Part shown: one piece after another, positions 37,675-46,424 of the stretch
Layout of the letters: each line of letters opens with the position of its first letter
Numbering within the stretch: position 1 is the stretch's first letter
Assembly: GCF_014127485.1 (NCBI RefSeq)
Contig: NZ_CP059903.1
Span: 1 to 64,000 of the forward strand
DNA length: 64,000 nucleotides
Direction of reading: 5' to 3'
Source: Nocardioides dongkuii
GTDB taxonomy: Bacteria; Actinomycetota; Actinomycetes; Propionibacteriales; Nocardioidaceae
Notes under the pieces: model-generated
The model's input: the letters and a program-made list of their open reading frames with translations, nothing else
Told to the model about the DNA's origin: nothing
Database searches by the model: none
Made by a program: the position numbers and the translations under genes

Positions 37675-39281
37675 CGAGACGGGACCTCCCGGTCGTCCGG
37701 TTCGGGCCGCGGGACGTCGCTCGGCTCCTCGTCGCCCGGGGCGGTCGCGGCCGGCGGCGTGGTCCGCTCGCTCGGCGTGGGCTCGGGCGTCTCCGTCGGC
37801 TGCTGCGTGGGCTCCTGGGTCGGCTCGAGCGTCGGCTCCGGGCTGGGCTCCGGCGTGGGCTCCTGGGTCGGCTCCTCCGGGGTGGGCTCCGGGGTGGGTG
37901 TCGGCGTCGGCGTCGGCGTCGGCTCAGGGGTGGGCTCCGGGGTCGGCTCCTCCTCGGGCAGGTCGCCCCAGTAGGAGACCTCGACGGCGTCGCCCTCCCG
38001 CAGCCGGCCGGAGGGGTCGACCGAGGTCACGTGGCCCGGGCGGCGGTTGCCGGGGTTGGCCACCTCGGTGGTGGTCACCTCGAGGCCGAGGTCGCCGAGC
38101 TCGTCGGCGACCTCCTCGACCGGCCGAGTGAGGTAGTCGCTCTCGTCGACCCGCACGATCTTCGCGTCGGGGTCGGGCTCGTCGTCGCCCCCGCGGGTCG
38201 CGAGCACCGCGGCGGTCACTGCGACCACGCCGAGCAGCAGCAGGAGCGCCAGCACGATCCAGCGGGTACGCCGCCGCTCCTTGTCCTTCGGGTCGTCGGT
38301 CTGTACGGCGGCCTCGGTGCCGGTCGCCGGCGTCGGGACGGGTGCGGGGGCCGGCGGCACGCCGGTCATCACCTGGGTGCGCTGGTCGTCGCCCGGCAGC
38401 GGGGCGGCGACGACCCGGGTCGCGTCGTCGAGACCGGCGCCGGCGGGGTCCCGCAGCGCGGCGGCGAACGCCGCGCCGTCGGCGTACCGGTCGGCCGGGT
38501 CCTTGGCCAGCGCGCGGCGCACCACGCGGGCGAGGTCCGCGGGCACGTCCTCGGGCAGGTCGGGCACCTCGTCGTGCAGGTGGGCCAGCGCGGTCGCGAC
38601 CGGCGACTCCTTCTCGAACGGGCGCCGCCCGGCCAGGCACTCGAAGGCGACCACGCCGAGGGCGTAGACGTCGGAGGCGGGCGTGGCGGGGTTGCCCCGC
38701 GCCTGCTCGGGCGAGAGGTACTGCGGGGTGCCCATCACCTGGCCGGTCTGGGTGATGCCGACCCCCTCGGCGGCGCGCGCGATCCCGAAGTCGGTGATCT
38801 TGAGGGTGCGGTCGGGGGTGACCAGCAGGTTGGCGGGCTTCACGTCGCGGTGCACGATGCCGGCGGCGTGCGCGACGCCGAGCGCGTCGGCGGCCTGGGC
38901 CAGCAGCTCACGGGTCGCCACCGGGTCGAGGCCGTCGCCGGCGCGCAGCAGCGCCGAGAGCGGCTGGCCGTCGACGAGCTCCATCACCAGGTAGGGCCGC
39001 GGGATGCTCGAGCCGTCGCTGGTGAGCGCCTCGCCGAAGTCGTAGACCGAGGCGATGTTCGGGTGGTGCAGCGCCGCAGCGTGGCGGGCCTCGGTCTCGA
39101 AGCGCGCCCGGAACGTCGCGTCGTCGGCGTACTCGGACTTGAGCAGCTTCACCGCGACCTCGCGGCCCAGCGTCGTGTCCTCGGCGCGCCAGACCTCGCC
39201 CATGCCGCCGGTGGCGATCCTGCTGACCAGCAGGTAGCGCCGCGCGTCGTCGGCGTACGTCTCGGGGGTTCCTGCCGTCAC
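37671..39281 (-). CDS. pknA: Ser/Thr protein kinase PknA-like with repetitive extracellular tail
   Basis: A 536-aa transmembrane kinase: kinase domain (about 16-275) with K45 in VAVKLL, HRDVKPAN (D146) and DFGIARA; one membrane helix (about 338-361); then a single PASTA-like domain (VEEVADELGDLGLEVTTTE, GHVTSVDPSGRLREGDAVEVSYW); and a 90-residue tail rich in PTPEP/EPT repeats. Mycobacterial PknA lacks PASTA domains, so this architecture differs. It overlaps pbpA and pknB by 4 bp each. The tail is encoded by tandem GGCTCC/GGTGTC-type repeats around 37760-37960. Confidence 0.92.
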   Translation of the reverse strand: MTAGTPETYADDARRYLLVSRIATGGMGEVWRAEDTTLGREVAVKLLKSEYADDATFRARFETEARHAAALHHPNIASVYDFGEALTSDGSSIPRPYLVMELVDGQPLSALLRAGDGLDPVATRELLAQAADALGVAHAAGIVHRDVKPANLLVTPDRTLKITDFGIARAAEGVGITQTGQVMGTPQYLSPEQARGNPATPASDVYALGVVAFECLAGRRPFEKESPVATALAHLHDEVPDLPEDVPADLARVVRRALAKDPADRYADGAAFAAALRDPAGAGLDDATRVVAAPLPGDDQRTQVMTGVPPAPAPVPTPATGTEAAVQTDDPKDKERRRTRWIVLALLLLLGVVAVTAAVLATRGGDDEPDPDAKIVRVDESDYLTRPVEEVADELGDLGLEVTTTEVANPGNRRPGHVTSVDPSGRLREGDAVEVSYWGDLPEEEPTPEPTPEPTPTPTPTPTPEPTPEEPTQEPTPEPSPEPTLEPTQEPTQQPTETPEPTPSERTTPPAATAPGDEEPSDVPRPEPDDREVPSR

Positions 39282-40750
39282 CGGATCACCGCCTCCATGA
39301 TCGCCTTCGCGATCGGTCCGCCGATGGCCCCGCCGGCGATCTCGCCACGGGGGATGTCGGCCTTCTGGATCATCACCGCGACCGCGACCTCGGGGTCGTC
39401 GGCCGGGGCGAACGACACGAACCAGGCGTACGGCGGCACCTCGTCGATGCCGCTCTGCGCCGTGCCGGTCTTGCCGGCCACCTGGACGCCCGGGATCGCC
39501 GCGGGGCTCGCGGTGCCCTCGTCGACCGTGGAGACCATCAGCTCGGTCAGCACGTTCGCGGTCGAGGGGGACACGGCCTCGGAGTAGTCCTCGGGCTGGG
39601 TGGTCTCGACGACGTCGAGGTCGGCCGACTGCACCTCGTCGACGACGTAGGGCCGCATCACGATGCCGTTGTTGGCGATCCCGGCGGCGACCATCGCCAT
39701 CTGCAGCGGGGTCGAGCTCACGTTGAACTGGCCGATGCCGGTCTGGCCGACCTCCGGCTCGTTGGCCTTCTCGGGGTAGGTGGAGACCGCCTGCGGCCGC
39801 AGGTCCTCGAGGTACTCGTTGTTGAAGCCGAACGCCTCGGCCTGCTCCTTCATCCCCTCGGCGCCGACCTCGATCGCCAGCCGCGCGAAGGTGGTGTTGC
39901 AGGACTGCTCCATCGCCTGGGCGAACGGGATCTTGTCCTCGCCGCAGGACCGGCCCTCGTTGTCGATCAGGCCGCTCTCGCCGGAGGTCAGCGGCAGCTG
40001 GTACGTCGGCCCGCCCGGCACCAGGTCCTCGGCGGAGGTGTAGAGGCCGTTCTCGATCGCCGCGGCCGCCGTGACGATCTTGAACGTCGAGCCGGGCGGC
40101 AGGGTGGTCTGGGTGACCCGGTTCAGCATCGGGTCGGACTCGTCGGCCTGGAGCCGGTCCCAGGTGTCCCTCACCTCGGTGAAGTCGTGGGAGGCGAGCC
40201 GGTTGGGGTCGTACGTCGGGGAGCTCGCCAGCGCGAGGATCTTGCCGGTCTTGGGCTCCAGCGCCACGACCGCGCCCTCGACGTTCCCCGCGACCGACAT
40301 CAGGCCCTCGTACGCCGCGTTCTGCGCCGCCGGGTCGATGGTCGTCACCACGTTGCCGCCCTGGGTGTCCTGGTTGCTGAGCAGGTCGACCAGGCGGGTC
40401 ACGAAGAGCCGGTCGTCCTGGCCGGTGAGCACGTCGTTCTGGGTGCGCTCGAGCTGGCTGGCGCCGTACTGGTAGGCGAAGTAGCCGGTGAGCGGGGCGT
40501 ACTTGAACGGCTGGGTGTAGACGCGCTGGTACTCGAACTGGTCGTCGCTGGGCACGCTCTCGGCGATCGGCTCGTCGCCGACGACGATCGAGCCCCGCTC
40601 GCGGGAGTAGGCCTCGTCGAAGACCCGGCGGTTCTCGGCGCGGTCGTTGAGGGACTCGCTGCTGAAGTACTGCAGGTAGGTCGCGTTGGCCATCAGCGCC
40701 AGGAACAGCAGCAGGCAGAAGATCGCGATCGTGCGGATGGGCTTGTTCAT
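39278..40750 (-). CDS. pbpA: Class B penicillin-binding protein PbpA
   Basis: Septal/elongation transpeptidase partnered with RodA. The 490-aa protein has an N-terminal membrane helix (RTIAIFCLLLFLALMANATYL), a dimerisation-like region, and a transpeptidase domain with S221-T-F-K (PPGSTFKIV), SCN at 283 (EQSCNTTFA) and KTGTAQ near 425. ATG 40750 follows the rodA 3' end by an overlap of 4 bp. In actinobacteria PbpA is a PknB substrate; no phosphosite is claimed here. Confidence 0.95.
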   Translation of the reverse strand: MNKPIRTIAIFCLLLFLALMANATYLQYFSSESLNDRAENRRVFDEAYSRERGSIVVGDEPIAESVPSDDQFEYQRVYTQPFKYAPLTGYFAYQYGASQLERTQNDVLTGQDDRLFVTRLVDLLSNQDTQGGNVVTTIDPAAQNAAYEGLMSVAGNVEGAVVALEPKTGKILALASSPTYDPNRLASHDFTEVRDTWDRLQADESDPMLNRVTQTTLPPGSTFKIVTAAAAIENGLYTSAEDLVPGGPTYQLPLTSGESGLIDNEGRSCGEDKIPFAQAMEQSCNTTFARLAIEVGAEGMKEQAEAFGFNNEYLEDLRPQAVSTYPEKANEPEVGQTGIGQFNVSSTPLQMAMVAAGIANNGIVMRPYVVDEVQSADLDVVETTQPEDYSEAVSPSTANVLTELMVSTVDEGTASPAAIPGVQVAGKTGTAQSGIDEVPPYAWFVSFAPADDPEVAVAVMIQKADIPRGEIAGGAIGGPIAKAIMEAVIR

Positions 40751-42150
40751 CCGAGCCTCACCACCTGGGTCGCCTCGGCGGCGGCGTCGTCGTCGTCCGC
40801 CGAGAGGTCGGGGACCGGCCGCCGGGCCAGGTCGGAGATGCGCAGCAGCAGCGCGATGATGATCCAGTTGGCCACCAGCGACGACCCGCCCGCGGAGAGG
40901 AACGGGGTGGTCAGGCCGGTCAGCGGGATCAGGCGCGTCACGCCGCCGATCACCACGAACACCTGGAGCGCGAAGACGCTCGCCAGCCCGGTGGCCAGCA
41001 GCTTCCCGAACCCGTCGCGGGAGATCAGCGCGATCCGCAGGCCGCGCTCGACGATCAGGCCGTACATCACCAGCACGGCCAGCACCCCGGTCAGGCCGAG
41101 CTCCTCGCCGATCGCGCCCATGATGAAGTCGGAGTTGGCGAAGGAGATCCGCCACGGGTCGCCCTCGCCGAAGCCGCGGCCGAGCAGGCCGCCCCAGGCC
41201 ATCCCGAACATCGACTCGACCAGCTGGTCGCTCTGCGGCCCGGACCCGGTCTGGTAGTGGTCGAACGGGCTGAGCCAGATGTCGAAGCGGTTCCGGACGT
41301 GGCCGAAGAGGTAGTAGCCGCCGGCCGCGCCGGCGGTGAACAGCAGCCCGCCGACGACCAGCCAGCCCGGGCGCTCGGTCGCGACGAAGAGCATCACCAG
41401 GAACAGGCCGAAGAACAGCAGGCTGGAGCCCAGGTCGCGCTGGAAGACCAGGACGCCGAGGCTGATCAGCCACATCGCGAGGATCGGGCCGAGGTCGCGC
41501 CCGCGGGGCAGGTCGACGACCAGCAGCCGGCGCCCGGCCAGGGCGAGCGCGTCGCGGTGCAGGACCAGGTAGCCGGCGAACGCGATCACCAGCAGCACCT
41601 TGGCGATCTCGCCGGGCTGGAAGCTGAACGGGCCGACGCCGATCCAGATCCGGGCGCCGTTGATGGTCTTGCCCAGCCCGGGCACCAGCGGCAGCAGCAG
41701 GAGCACCAGCGCGCCGAGCCCGCAGGTGTAGGTGAACCGGGTCAGCACCCGGTGGTCGCGCAGCACGATCAGGGTCAGCGAGAAGAGCACCACGCCCAGG
41801 GTCATCCAGGTGAGCTGGGCGCGGGCGACCGCGGAGTCGCCGCCGGCGGCCAGGTCGAGGCGGTGGATGACCGCGAGCCCCAGGCCGTTGAGCGCGGCGA
41901 CCACCGGGAGCAGCACCGGGTCGGCGTACGGCGCGACGAAGCGGACCACCAGGTGGGCCGCCACGATCAGCGCGGCGAGCCAGCCGCCGTACCCGATGAG
42001 GTCGGCCGGTACCTCGCCCTGGACGCCGACCCCGACGGCGGCGTACGCCCCGACGCCGACGGCCAGCGCGAGCACGAGCAGGAACAGCTCGGCGCCCCGG
42101 CGGCGCCGGTGCACGAAGCCCATCAGGCCGGAGGCGGTCGCGGTGCTCAC
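40747..42150 (-). CDS. rodA: SEDS peptidoglycan polymerase RodA/FtsW
   Basis: Lipid II polymerase of the SEDS family. The 467-aa protein has about ten to twelve membrane helices and the conserved stretches RIWIGVGPFSFQPGEIAKV, FQRDLGSSLLFFGLFLVML, DFIMGAIGEELGL and LTGLTTPFLSAGGSSLVANW. GTG 42150 overlaps the pstP stop. The neighbour pbpA is its likely transpeptidase partner. Named rodA by synteny with the mycobacterial block; FtsW cannot be excluded from motifs alone. Confidence 0.93.
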   Translation of the reverse strand: MSTATASGLMGFVHRRRRGAELFLLVLALAVGVGAYAAVGVGVQGEVPADLIGYGGWLAALIVAAHLVVRFVAPYADPVLLPVVAALNGLGLAVIHRLDLAAGGDSAVARAQLTWMTLGVVLFSLTLIVLRDHRVLTRFTYTCGLGALVLLLLPLVPGLGKTINGARIWIGVGPFSFQPGEIAKVLLVIAFAGYLVLHRDALALAGRRLLVVDLPRGRDLGPILAMWLISLGVLVFQRDLGSSLLFFGLFLVMLFVATERPGWLVVGGLLFTAGAAGGYYLFGHVRNRFDIWLSPFDHYQTGSGPQSDQLVESMFGMAWGGLLGRGFGEGDPWRISFANSDFIMGAIGEELGLTGVLAVLVMYGLIVERGLRIALISRDGFGKLLATGLASVFALQVFVVIGGVTRLIPLTGLTTPFLSAGGSSLVANWIIIALLLRISDLARRPVPDLSADDDDAAAEATQVVRLG

Positions 42151-43418
42151 GGCGTCGCCTCCGCCGGCGACATCCGCTCGGCGAGGTTCTCGACGATCTG
42201 GTGGGCGTCCTCGAGGGAGCCGTTGCCCATGCCGTCGCGCAGCTGGTCCTGGTAGGTGTCGGCCAGCCGGTCGATGTCGACGTTGGTGGTCTCGTAGGGC
42301 TCGGAGAGCGAGATGCCGGGCAGGTCGGCGTTCACGCCGCGGAAGACGACGACCTCGCCGTCGCGCTCGGCGACGTAGTACTGGTGCTGGCTCCACGACC
42401 ACGCGGCGGCGGCGGCGATCCACAGGACGCCGACGACCGCGAGCAGCACGAGCAGCCGGCGCAGCCACCAGAACCGGCCGGGCGGCCGGGGCGCGTAGCG
42501 GGCCTCCTCGGGGTCGAGGGGGTCGGCCGGGATGGCGTACGGGACCTCGTCGGGGAGGTCGGGGACCGGGTCCAGCTCGCCGGTGTCGCCGGAGCGGTGC
42601 CCGCGGAACAGGGCGCGGCCGGTGGGCTTGCGGCGCAGCTCGGCGGCGGCGCCGACCAGCATCGGCTGGAGGGGCTCGCCGTCGAGGTCGACGGCGGGGG
42701 TGCCGTCGGAGGCGACGGCGTCCGCGACGATGCAGGTGACGTTGTCGGAGCTGCCGGCCTCCAGGCTGGCCCGGACCAGCTCGACGGCCGCGTAGTCGGG
42801 GGTGCCGGAGCCGAGGATGTCGGCGAGCCGGGCGTCGTCGAGGACGCCGCTCGCGCCGTCGCTGCACAGCAGCAGCCGGTCGCCCTCGGCGAGCTCGAGC
42901 ACGAACAGGTCGGGCTCGGCCTCGCGGACGCCGTCGAGCGCCTTGAGGATGAGGTTGCGGTGCGGGTGGACCCGCGCCTCCTCCTCGGAGATCCGGCCCT
43001 CGTCGATCAGGCTCTGCACGAAGGTGTGGTCGGTCGTGAGCTGGCGGAGCTGGCCGTCGCGGAGCAGGTACGCGCGGCTGTCGCCGACGTGCCCGATGCC
43101 GACCCGCTGGCCGTCGAAGAGCGCGACGGTCGCGGTGGTGCTGGTGCCGTTGAGGGAGGGGTCCTCGTCGACCAGCTCGGCGATCCGGTCGTGGGCGCGG
43201 TGCAGGGCGCCGGCGACCGCGCCGAGCAGGTCGTCGGTGGGCTGCTCGTCGAGGCGGCGCAGCTGCTGGACCGCGGTGCTGGAGGCGATGTCGCCGCGGG
43301 CGGCGCCGCCGACACCGTCGCAGACCGTGAGCAGCCAGGGGCCGGCGTACCCCGAGTCCTGGTTGTCGCGGCGCACCCGTCCGACGTCGGAGAGCGCGGC
43401 GTACTGGAGACGCAGCAT
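42147..43418 (-). CDS. pstP: PP2C-type Ser/Thr phosphatase PstP
   Basis: Metal-dependent phosphatase that reverses PknA/PknB signalling. The catalytic domain (about 5-240) has DVGRVRRDNQDSG, LLTVCDGVGG, GHVGDSRAYLLRDGQL, LLLCSDGASGVL and SSDNVTCIV, the canonical PP2C metal ligands. One membrane helix (about 325-345) and an extracellular C-terminus follow. From ATG 43418 it is 423 aa; a TTG at 43421 is also possible. The gap to fhaB is 13 bp. Confidence 0.95.
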   Translation of the reverse strand: MLRLQYAALSDVGRVRRDNQDSGYAGPWLLTVCDGVGGAARGDIASSTAVQQLRRLDEQPTDDLLGAVAGALHRAHDRIAELVDEDPSLNGTSTTATVALFDGQRVGIGHVGDSRAYLLRDGQLRQLTTDHTFVQSLIDEGRISEEEARVHPHRNLILKALDGVREAEPDLFVLELAEGDRLLLCSDGASGVLDDARLADILGSGTPDYAAVELVRASLEAGSSDNVTCIVADAVASDGTPAVDLDGEPLQPMLVGAAAELRRKPTGRALFRGHRSGDTGELDPVPDLPDEVPYAIPADPLDPEEARYAPRPPGRFWWLRRLLVLLAVVGVLWIAAAAAWSWSQHQYYVAERDGEVVVFRGVNADLPGISLSEPYETTNVDIDRLADTYQDQLRDGMGNGSLEDAHQIVENLAERMSPAEATP

Positions 43419-43431
43419 CAAGAGGAGCCCG

Positions 43432-43917
43432 TCACTTCCGGAGCTCCAGGATGGTCTTCCCGATCCGGACCTGGGTGCCGATCGTGATCGTGGTGGGCTG
43501 GGTGATGCGGACGGTGCCGATGTAGGTGCCGTTGGTGGAGCCGAGGTCCTCGACGAACCACTGGTCGCCGGACTGGGCGATCCGGGCGTGGCGGGTCGAG
43601 ACGTAGTCGTCGTCGAGGCGGATGGCGGCGTCGTTGCCGCGCCCGATCAGGATCGGCGCGTGGTCGAGGTCGGCGCGCTCGCCGGCGCTCGAGCCCTCGA
43701 CGACCAGGACGTGGGTGGGCGAGCCGCGGCGCTTGGAGGGGACCTTGGGCGCCTTCTCCTTGCTGCCGCCGCCGCGGCGCGGGGCCTTCTCGCGGGCGCC
43801 CTCGGGGACCCGCGCGCCGAACATGTCCGAGCGGATCACCGAGATCGCGGAGAGCACGAAGATCCAGAGGATCGCCAGGTAGGCGATCCGCACCAGCAGC
43901 AGGGTCAGCTCAGACAT
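43432..43917 (-). CDS. fhaB: FHA-domain membrane protein FhaB
   Basis: Reads phosphothreonine for the kinase pathway. The 161-aa protein has an N-terminal membrane helix (ELTLLLVRIAYLAILWIFVLS), a basic linker and a C-terminal FHA domain with LIGRGNDAAIRLDDDYVSTRHARI and LGSTNGTYIG. Mycobacterial FhaB (FipA) links kinases to division. It overlaps fhaA by 8 bp. Confidence 0.94.
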   Translation of the reverse strand: MSELTLLLVRIAYLAILWIFVLSAISVIRSDMFGARVPEGAREKAPRRGGGSKEKAPKVPSKRRGSPTHVLVVEGSSAGERADLDHAPILIGRGNDAAIRLDDDYVSTRHARIAQSGDQWFVEDLGSTNGTYIGTVRITQPTTITIGTQVRIGKTILELRK

Positions 43918-44635
43918 CGGCGTCCTCCTCGACCACGCGCACGGTCATCGTCGTGTTGCCGATCCGCACGGTGGAGCCGTCGGACAGCCGCGCCCGCGGG
44001 ACCTTGCGGCCGTCGACGAGCATCCCGTTGGTGGAGCCGAGGTCGTGGACCTCGATCTCGACGTCCTCGCGGTCGCGCGAGGAGGTGCTGTGCACCAGGA
44101 ACTCGATGTGCCGGCGGCTCACGCCCGGGTCGTTGATGCGGACGTCGGCCTCGGTGCCGCGGCCGATCACCAGGCCGGGAGGGTGCAGCGGGTGCTGGGT
44201 GCCGTTGACCTCGAGGACCGCCCGCGCCCGGCGTACCTGGGTGTAGGTGCTGTTGCCGGTCACCTTCGCCTGCGCCTGGCTGCGCACCCGGAACCGGCCG
44301 GTGGTCAGGTCGTCGGCGGACTCGAAGGACAGCGTGACCGGGCCCGGGAAGACGTAGCCCTGGGTCTCGGCGTGCAGCGTCACCTGGGCGACGAGCTCGT
44401 CGGCCATCGCGGTGTCGTACGGCGCGAGCCGCTCGAGGTCGGTGGGGGAGAGCTCGACGTGGAAGTCGTTGGGGACCATCCGCCGCTGGCGGGAGAGGAT
44501 CTGCGCGTTGTTGTCGCACTCGCGCTGCAGGGCGGCGGCGATCTCGACCGGCTGGACGGCGGAGCGGAACGCCCGGGCGAACGCGCCGGAGATCAGCTGC
44601 TCCAGCCGCTGCTCGAACTTCTGGAGCCCGCCCAT
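43910..44635 (-). CDS. fhaA: DUF3662 and FHA domain protein FhaA
   Basis: A 241-aa protein with an N-terminal DUF3662 domain (FEQRLEQLISGAFARAFRSAVQPVEIA, NDFHVELSPTDLERL) and a C-terminal FHA domain (LVIGRGTEADVRINDPGVSRRHIE, HDLGSTNGMLVDGR). Shorter than mycobacterial FhaA because the linker is short. First gene of the kinase operon. The 242-bp gap upstream to tRNA-Leu should hold its promoter; TACGAT on the minus strand near 44790 is a possible -10. Confidence 0.94.
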   Translation of the reverse strand: MGGLQKFEQRLEQLISGAFARAFRSAVQPVEIAAALQRECDNNAQILSRQRRMVPNDFHVELSPTDLERLAPYDTAMADELVAQVTLHAETQGYVFPGPVTLSFESADDLTTGRFRVRSQAQAKVTGNSTYTQVRRARAVLEVNGTQHPLHPPGLVIGRGTEADVRINDPGVSRRHIEFLVHSTSSRDREDVEIEVHDLGSTNGMLVDGRKVPRARLSDGSTVRIGNTTMTVRVVEEDADV

Positions 44636-44833
44636 CTCCGCGTCCCCCTTCCGTCCTCTGTCCGTGCCGGTGGTCGTGTCGGTGGTGGTGCCCTTGGCCG
44701 TGCCGGTGCCGTGCTCGCGACCCGCAGGGTGACCAGGACCGCCTCACGGCATGCCGGGCACCCGACGGGCGCCGGGTTCGCGACCGATCGTATCCATGCC
44801 CGGTCCCGGTGGTCCGACGCCCCGCTCCCCGGT

Positions 44834-44863
44834 TTGGGAATGTCCTCGCCGCTGGGATAGCGT
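44834..44863 (+). promoter_or_regulatory. Probable tRNA-Leu promoter
   Basis: TTGGGA (44834-44839) and TAGCGT (44858-44863) with an 18-bp spacer, ending 14 bp before the tRNA 5' end. Fair match by eye. Confidence 0.4.
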
Positions 44864-44877
44864 GAGCGGCGCTTCAC

Positions 44878-44961
44878 GCGCGAGTGGCGGAATAGGCAGA
44901 CGCGCACGGTTCAGGTCCGTGTGTCCGAAAGGACGTGGGGGTTCAACTCCCCCCTCGCGCA
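44878..44961 (+). tRNA. tRNA-Leu (CAG)
   Basis: 84-nt class II tRNA: acceptor GCGCGAG/CTCGCGC with discriminator A, anticodon stem CACGG/CCGTG with loop TTCAGGT giving CAG, variable arm TGTCCGAAAGGACG and T-loop GTTCAACTC. CCA is not encoded. In actinobacteria a tRNA-Leu often sits upstream of fhaA, as here. Confidence 0.97.
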
Positions 44962-44969
44962 CGTGATGC

Positions 44970-44998
44970 AAGGCCCCGGATCATCGATCCGGGGCCTT
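44970..44998 (+). terminator. Intrinsic terminator of tRNA-Leu
   Basis: Perfect 13-bp arms AAGGCCCCGGATC and GATCCGGGGCCTT with a 3-nt loop, 9 nt beyond the tRNA, followed by CGTCGTTCT. Confidence 0.85.
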
Positions 44999-45145
44999 CG
45001 TCGTTCTCCGGCGTCCGCCCGCCGATCCGCCTCGCAGGATGCCCTGAGCGGGCACACAGGAGGGTCACAGGATCCGGCGACACCCTGGTCTCACAGGCCG
45101 ATGACACGAGGTCGTCGGTCGCACCGAGACCGAGGAGAGAGCCTC

Positions 45146-45631
45146 ATGAACGACGAGACGATGCCGGTCGGCGCCCGTCCCGAGCCGCAGCGGCCGGCCG
45201 CGGGCACGACCCCGCCCCCGACCCCGACCCAGGGGAGCCCGGCCGCCGAGGAGAAGCGGAGCAGCCGGTTCCGCAAGGCGCTCACGCGAACCCGGGTGCT
45301 GGCCGGCGCGGCGGCGCTGGGGATGCTGCTCGTCGGTGGTGTCGGAGGCTTCGCGCTCGCCCACGCCACCGACGACGGCCCGGGCGGTCCGGGCGGCCCG
45401 GGTGGTCCGGGCGGCGGCCGGCACGGTGCCCCCTTCGACGGCGAGCACGGCCGCCCCTTCGGCGGCGAGGACGGTGGACCCTTCGGCGGCCCGGGCGGTA
45501 TGCCCCACGGCGACGAGGGCGGTGTCCCCTCCGAGGGCGCGCCTGAGCTGCCGTCCGAGGACGAGCTCCCGTCCGAGGGTGAGGGCGGCGCGCCCTCCGA
45601 GGACCTGGACGGGAACGGTGAGCCGTCCTGA
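45146..45631 (+). CDS. Gly-rich membrane-anchored small protein upstream of a two-component system
   Basis: A 161-aa protein: a Pro-rich cytoplasmic N-terminus, one membrane helix (about 59-79, VLAGAAALGMLLVGGVGGFAL) and an exported region made of GPGGPGG repeats, then PFGGEDG and PSEDELPSEG repeats. No enzyme motif. ATG 45146 with GAGGAGAGA upstream. It ends 63 bp before the response regulator on the same strand and may be its target or sensor accessory; that is inference. Confidence 0.7.
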   Translation: MNDETMPVGARPEPQRPAAGTTPPPTPTQGSPAAEEKRSSRFRKALTRTRVLAGAAALGMLLVGGVGGFALAHATDDGPGGPGGPGGPGGGRHGAPFDGEHGRPFGGEDGGPFGGPGGMPHGDEGGVPSEGAPELPSEDELPSEGEGGAPSEDLDGNGEPS

Positions 45632-45694
45632 CCCCTGCCGGGAGGACGGCCGCCGGGCAGCGGAGCCACGGGTAGCGTCGAGGAGGTGAGACCC

Positions 45695-46423
45695 GTGGCT
45701 CCCACAGACCCGCCCTCGCTGACCCGCCCCGACGGCTCGCCGCTGCGGGTGCTGGTGGTCGACGACGAGGTGAACATCGCCGAGCTGCTGGCGATGGCGC
45801 TGCGCTACGAGGGCTGGCAGGTGACCACGGCCCACACCGGCGCGAAGGCGGTGGCGGCGGCCAAGGAGGTGCGCCCCGACGCGGTGGTGCTCGACATCAT
45901 GCTGCCCGACCTCGACGGGCTCGAGGTGCTGCGCCGGATGCGCGCCAGCGAGCCCGACGTACCGGTGCTGTTCCTCACCGCCAAGGACGCCGTGGAGGAC
46001 CGGATCGCCGGTCTCACCGCGGGCGGGGACGACTACGTCACCAAGCCGTTCTCGCTGGAGGAGGTCGTGGCCCGCCTGCGTGGGCTGATGCGTCGCGCCG
46101 GCGCGCAGCAGGCGGCGTCGTCCTCGGTGCTGACCGTCGGCGACCTCACCCTCGACGAGGACAGCCGCGAGGTGTTCCGGGCGGGAGAGGAGATCACCCT
46201 GACCGCCACCGAGTTCGAGCTGCTGCGGTTCCTGATGCGCAACCCGCGCCGGGTGCTGAGCAAGGCGCAGATCCTGGACCGGGTCTGGAACTACGACTTC
46301 GGCGGCCAGGCGAACGTCGTCGAGCTCTACATCTCCTACCTGCGCAAGAAGATCGACGCCGGGCGGCCGCCGATGATCCACACCATGCGCGGCGCGGGCT
46401 ACGTCCTGAAGCCGGCCTCCTGA
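45695..46423 (+). CDS. OmpR-family response regulator
   Basis: A 242-aa two-domain regulator. Receiver (about 18-130): VVDDEVN acidic pair, phosphoacceptor D67 in VVLDIMLPD, Thr in FLTAKD and K in VTKPFS. C-terminal winged helix: EITLTATEFELLRFLMRNPRRVLSKAQIL, ELYISYLRKKID and MRGAGYVL. GTG 45695 has AGGAGG 8 nt upstream; GTG 45686 would overlap that site. It is 1 bp from the sensor kinase. Confidence 0.92.
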   Translation: MAPTDPPSLTRPDGSPLRVLVVDDEVNIAELLAMALRYEGWQVTTAHTGAKAVAAAKEVRPDAVVLDIMLPDLDGLEVLRRMRASEPDVPVLFLTAKDAVEDRIAGLTAGGDDYVTKPFSLEEVVARLRGLMRRAGAQQAASSSVLTVGDLTLDEDSREVFRAGEEITLTATEFELLRFLMRNPRRVLSKAQILDRVWNYDFGGQANVVELYISYLRKKIDAGRPPMIHTMRGAGYVLKPAS

Positions 46424-46424
46424 C

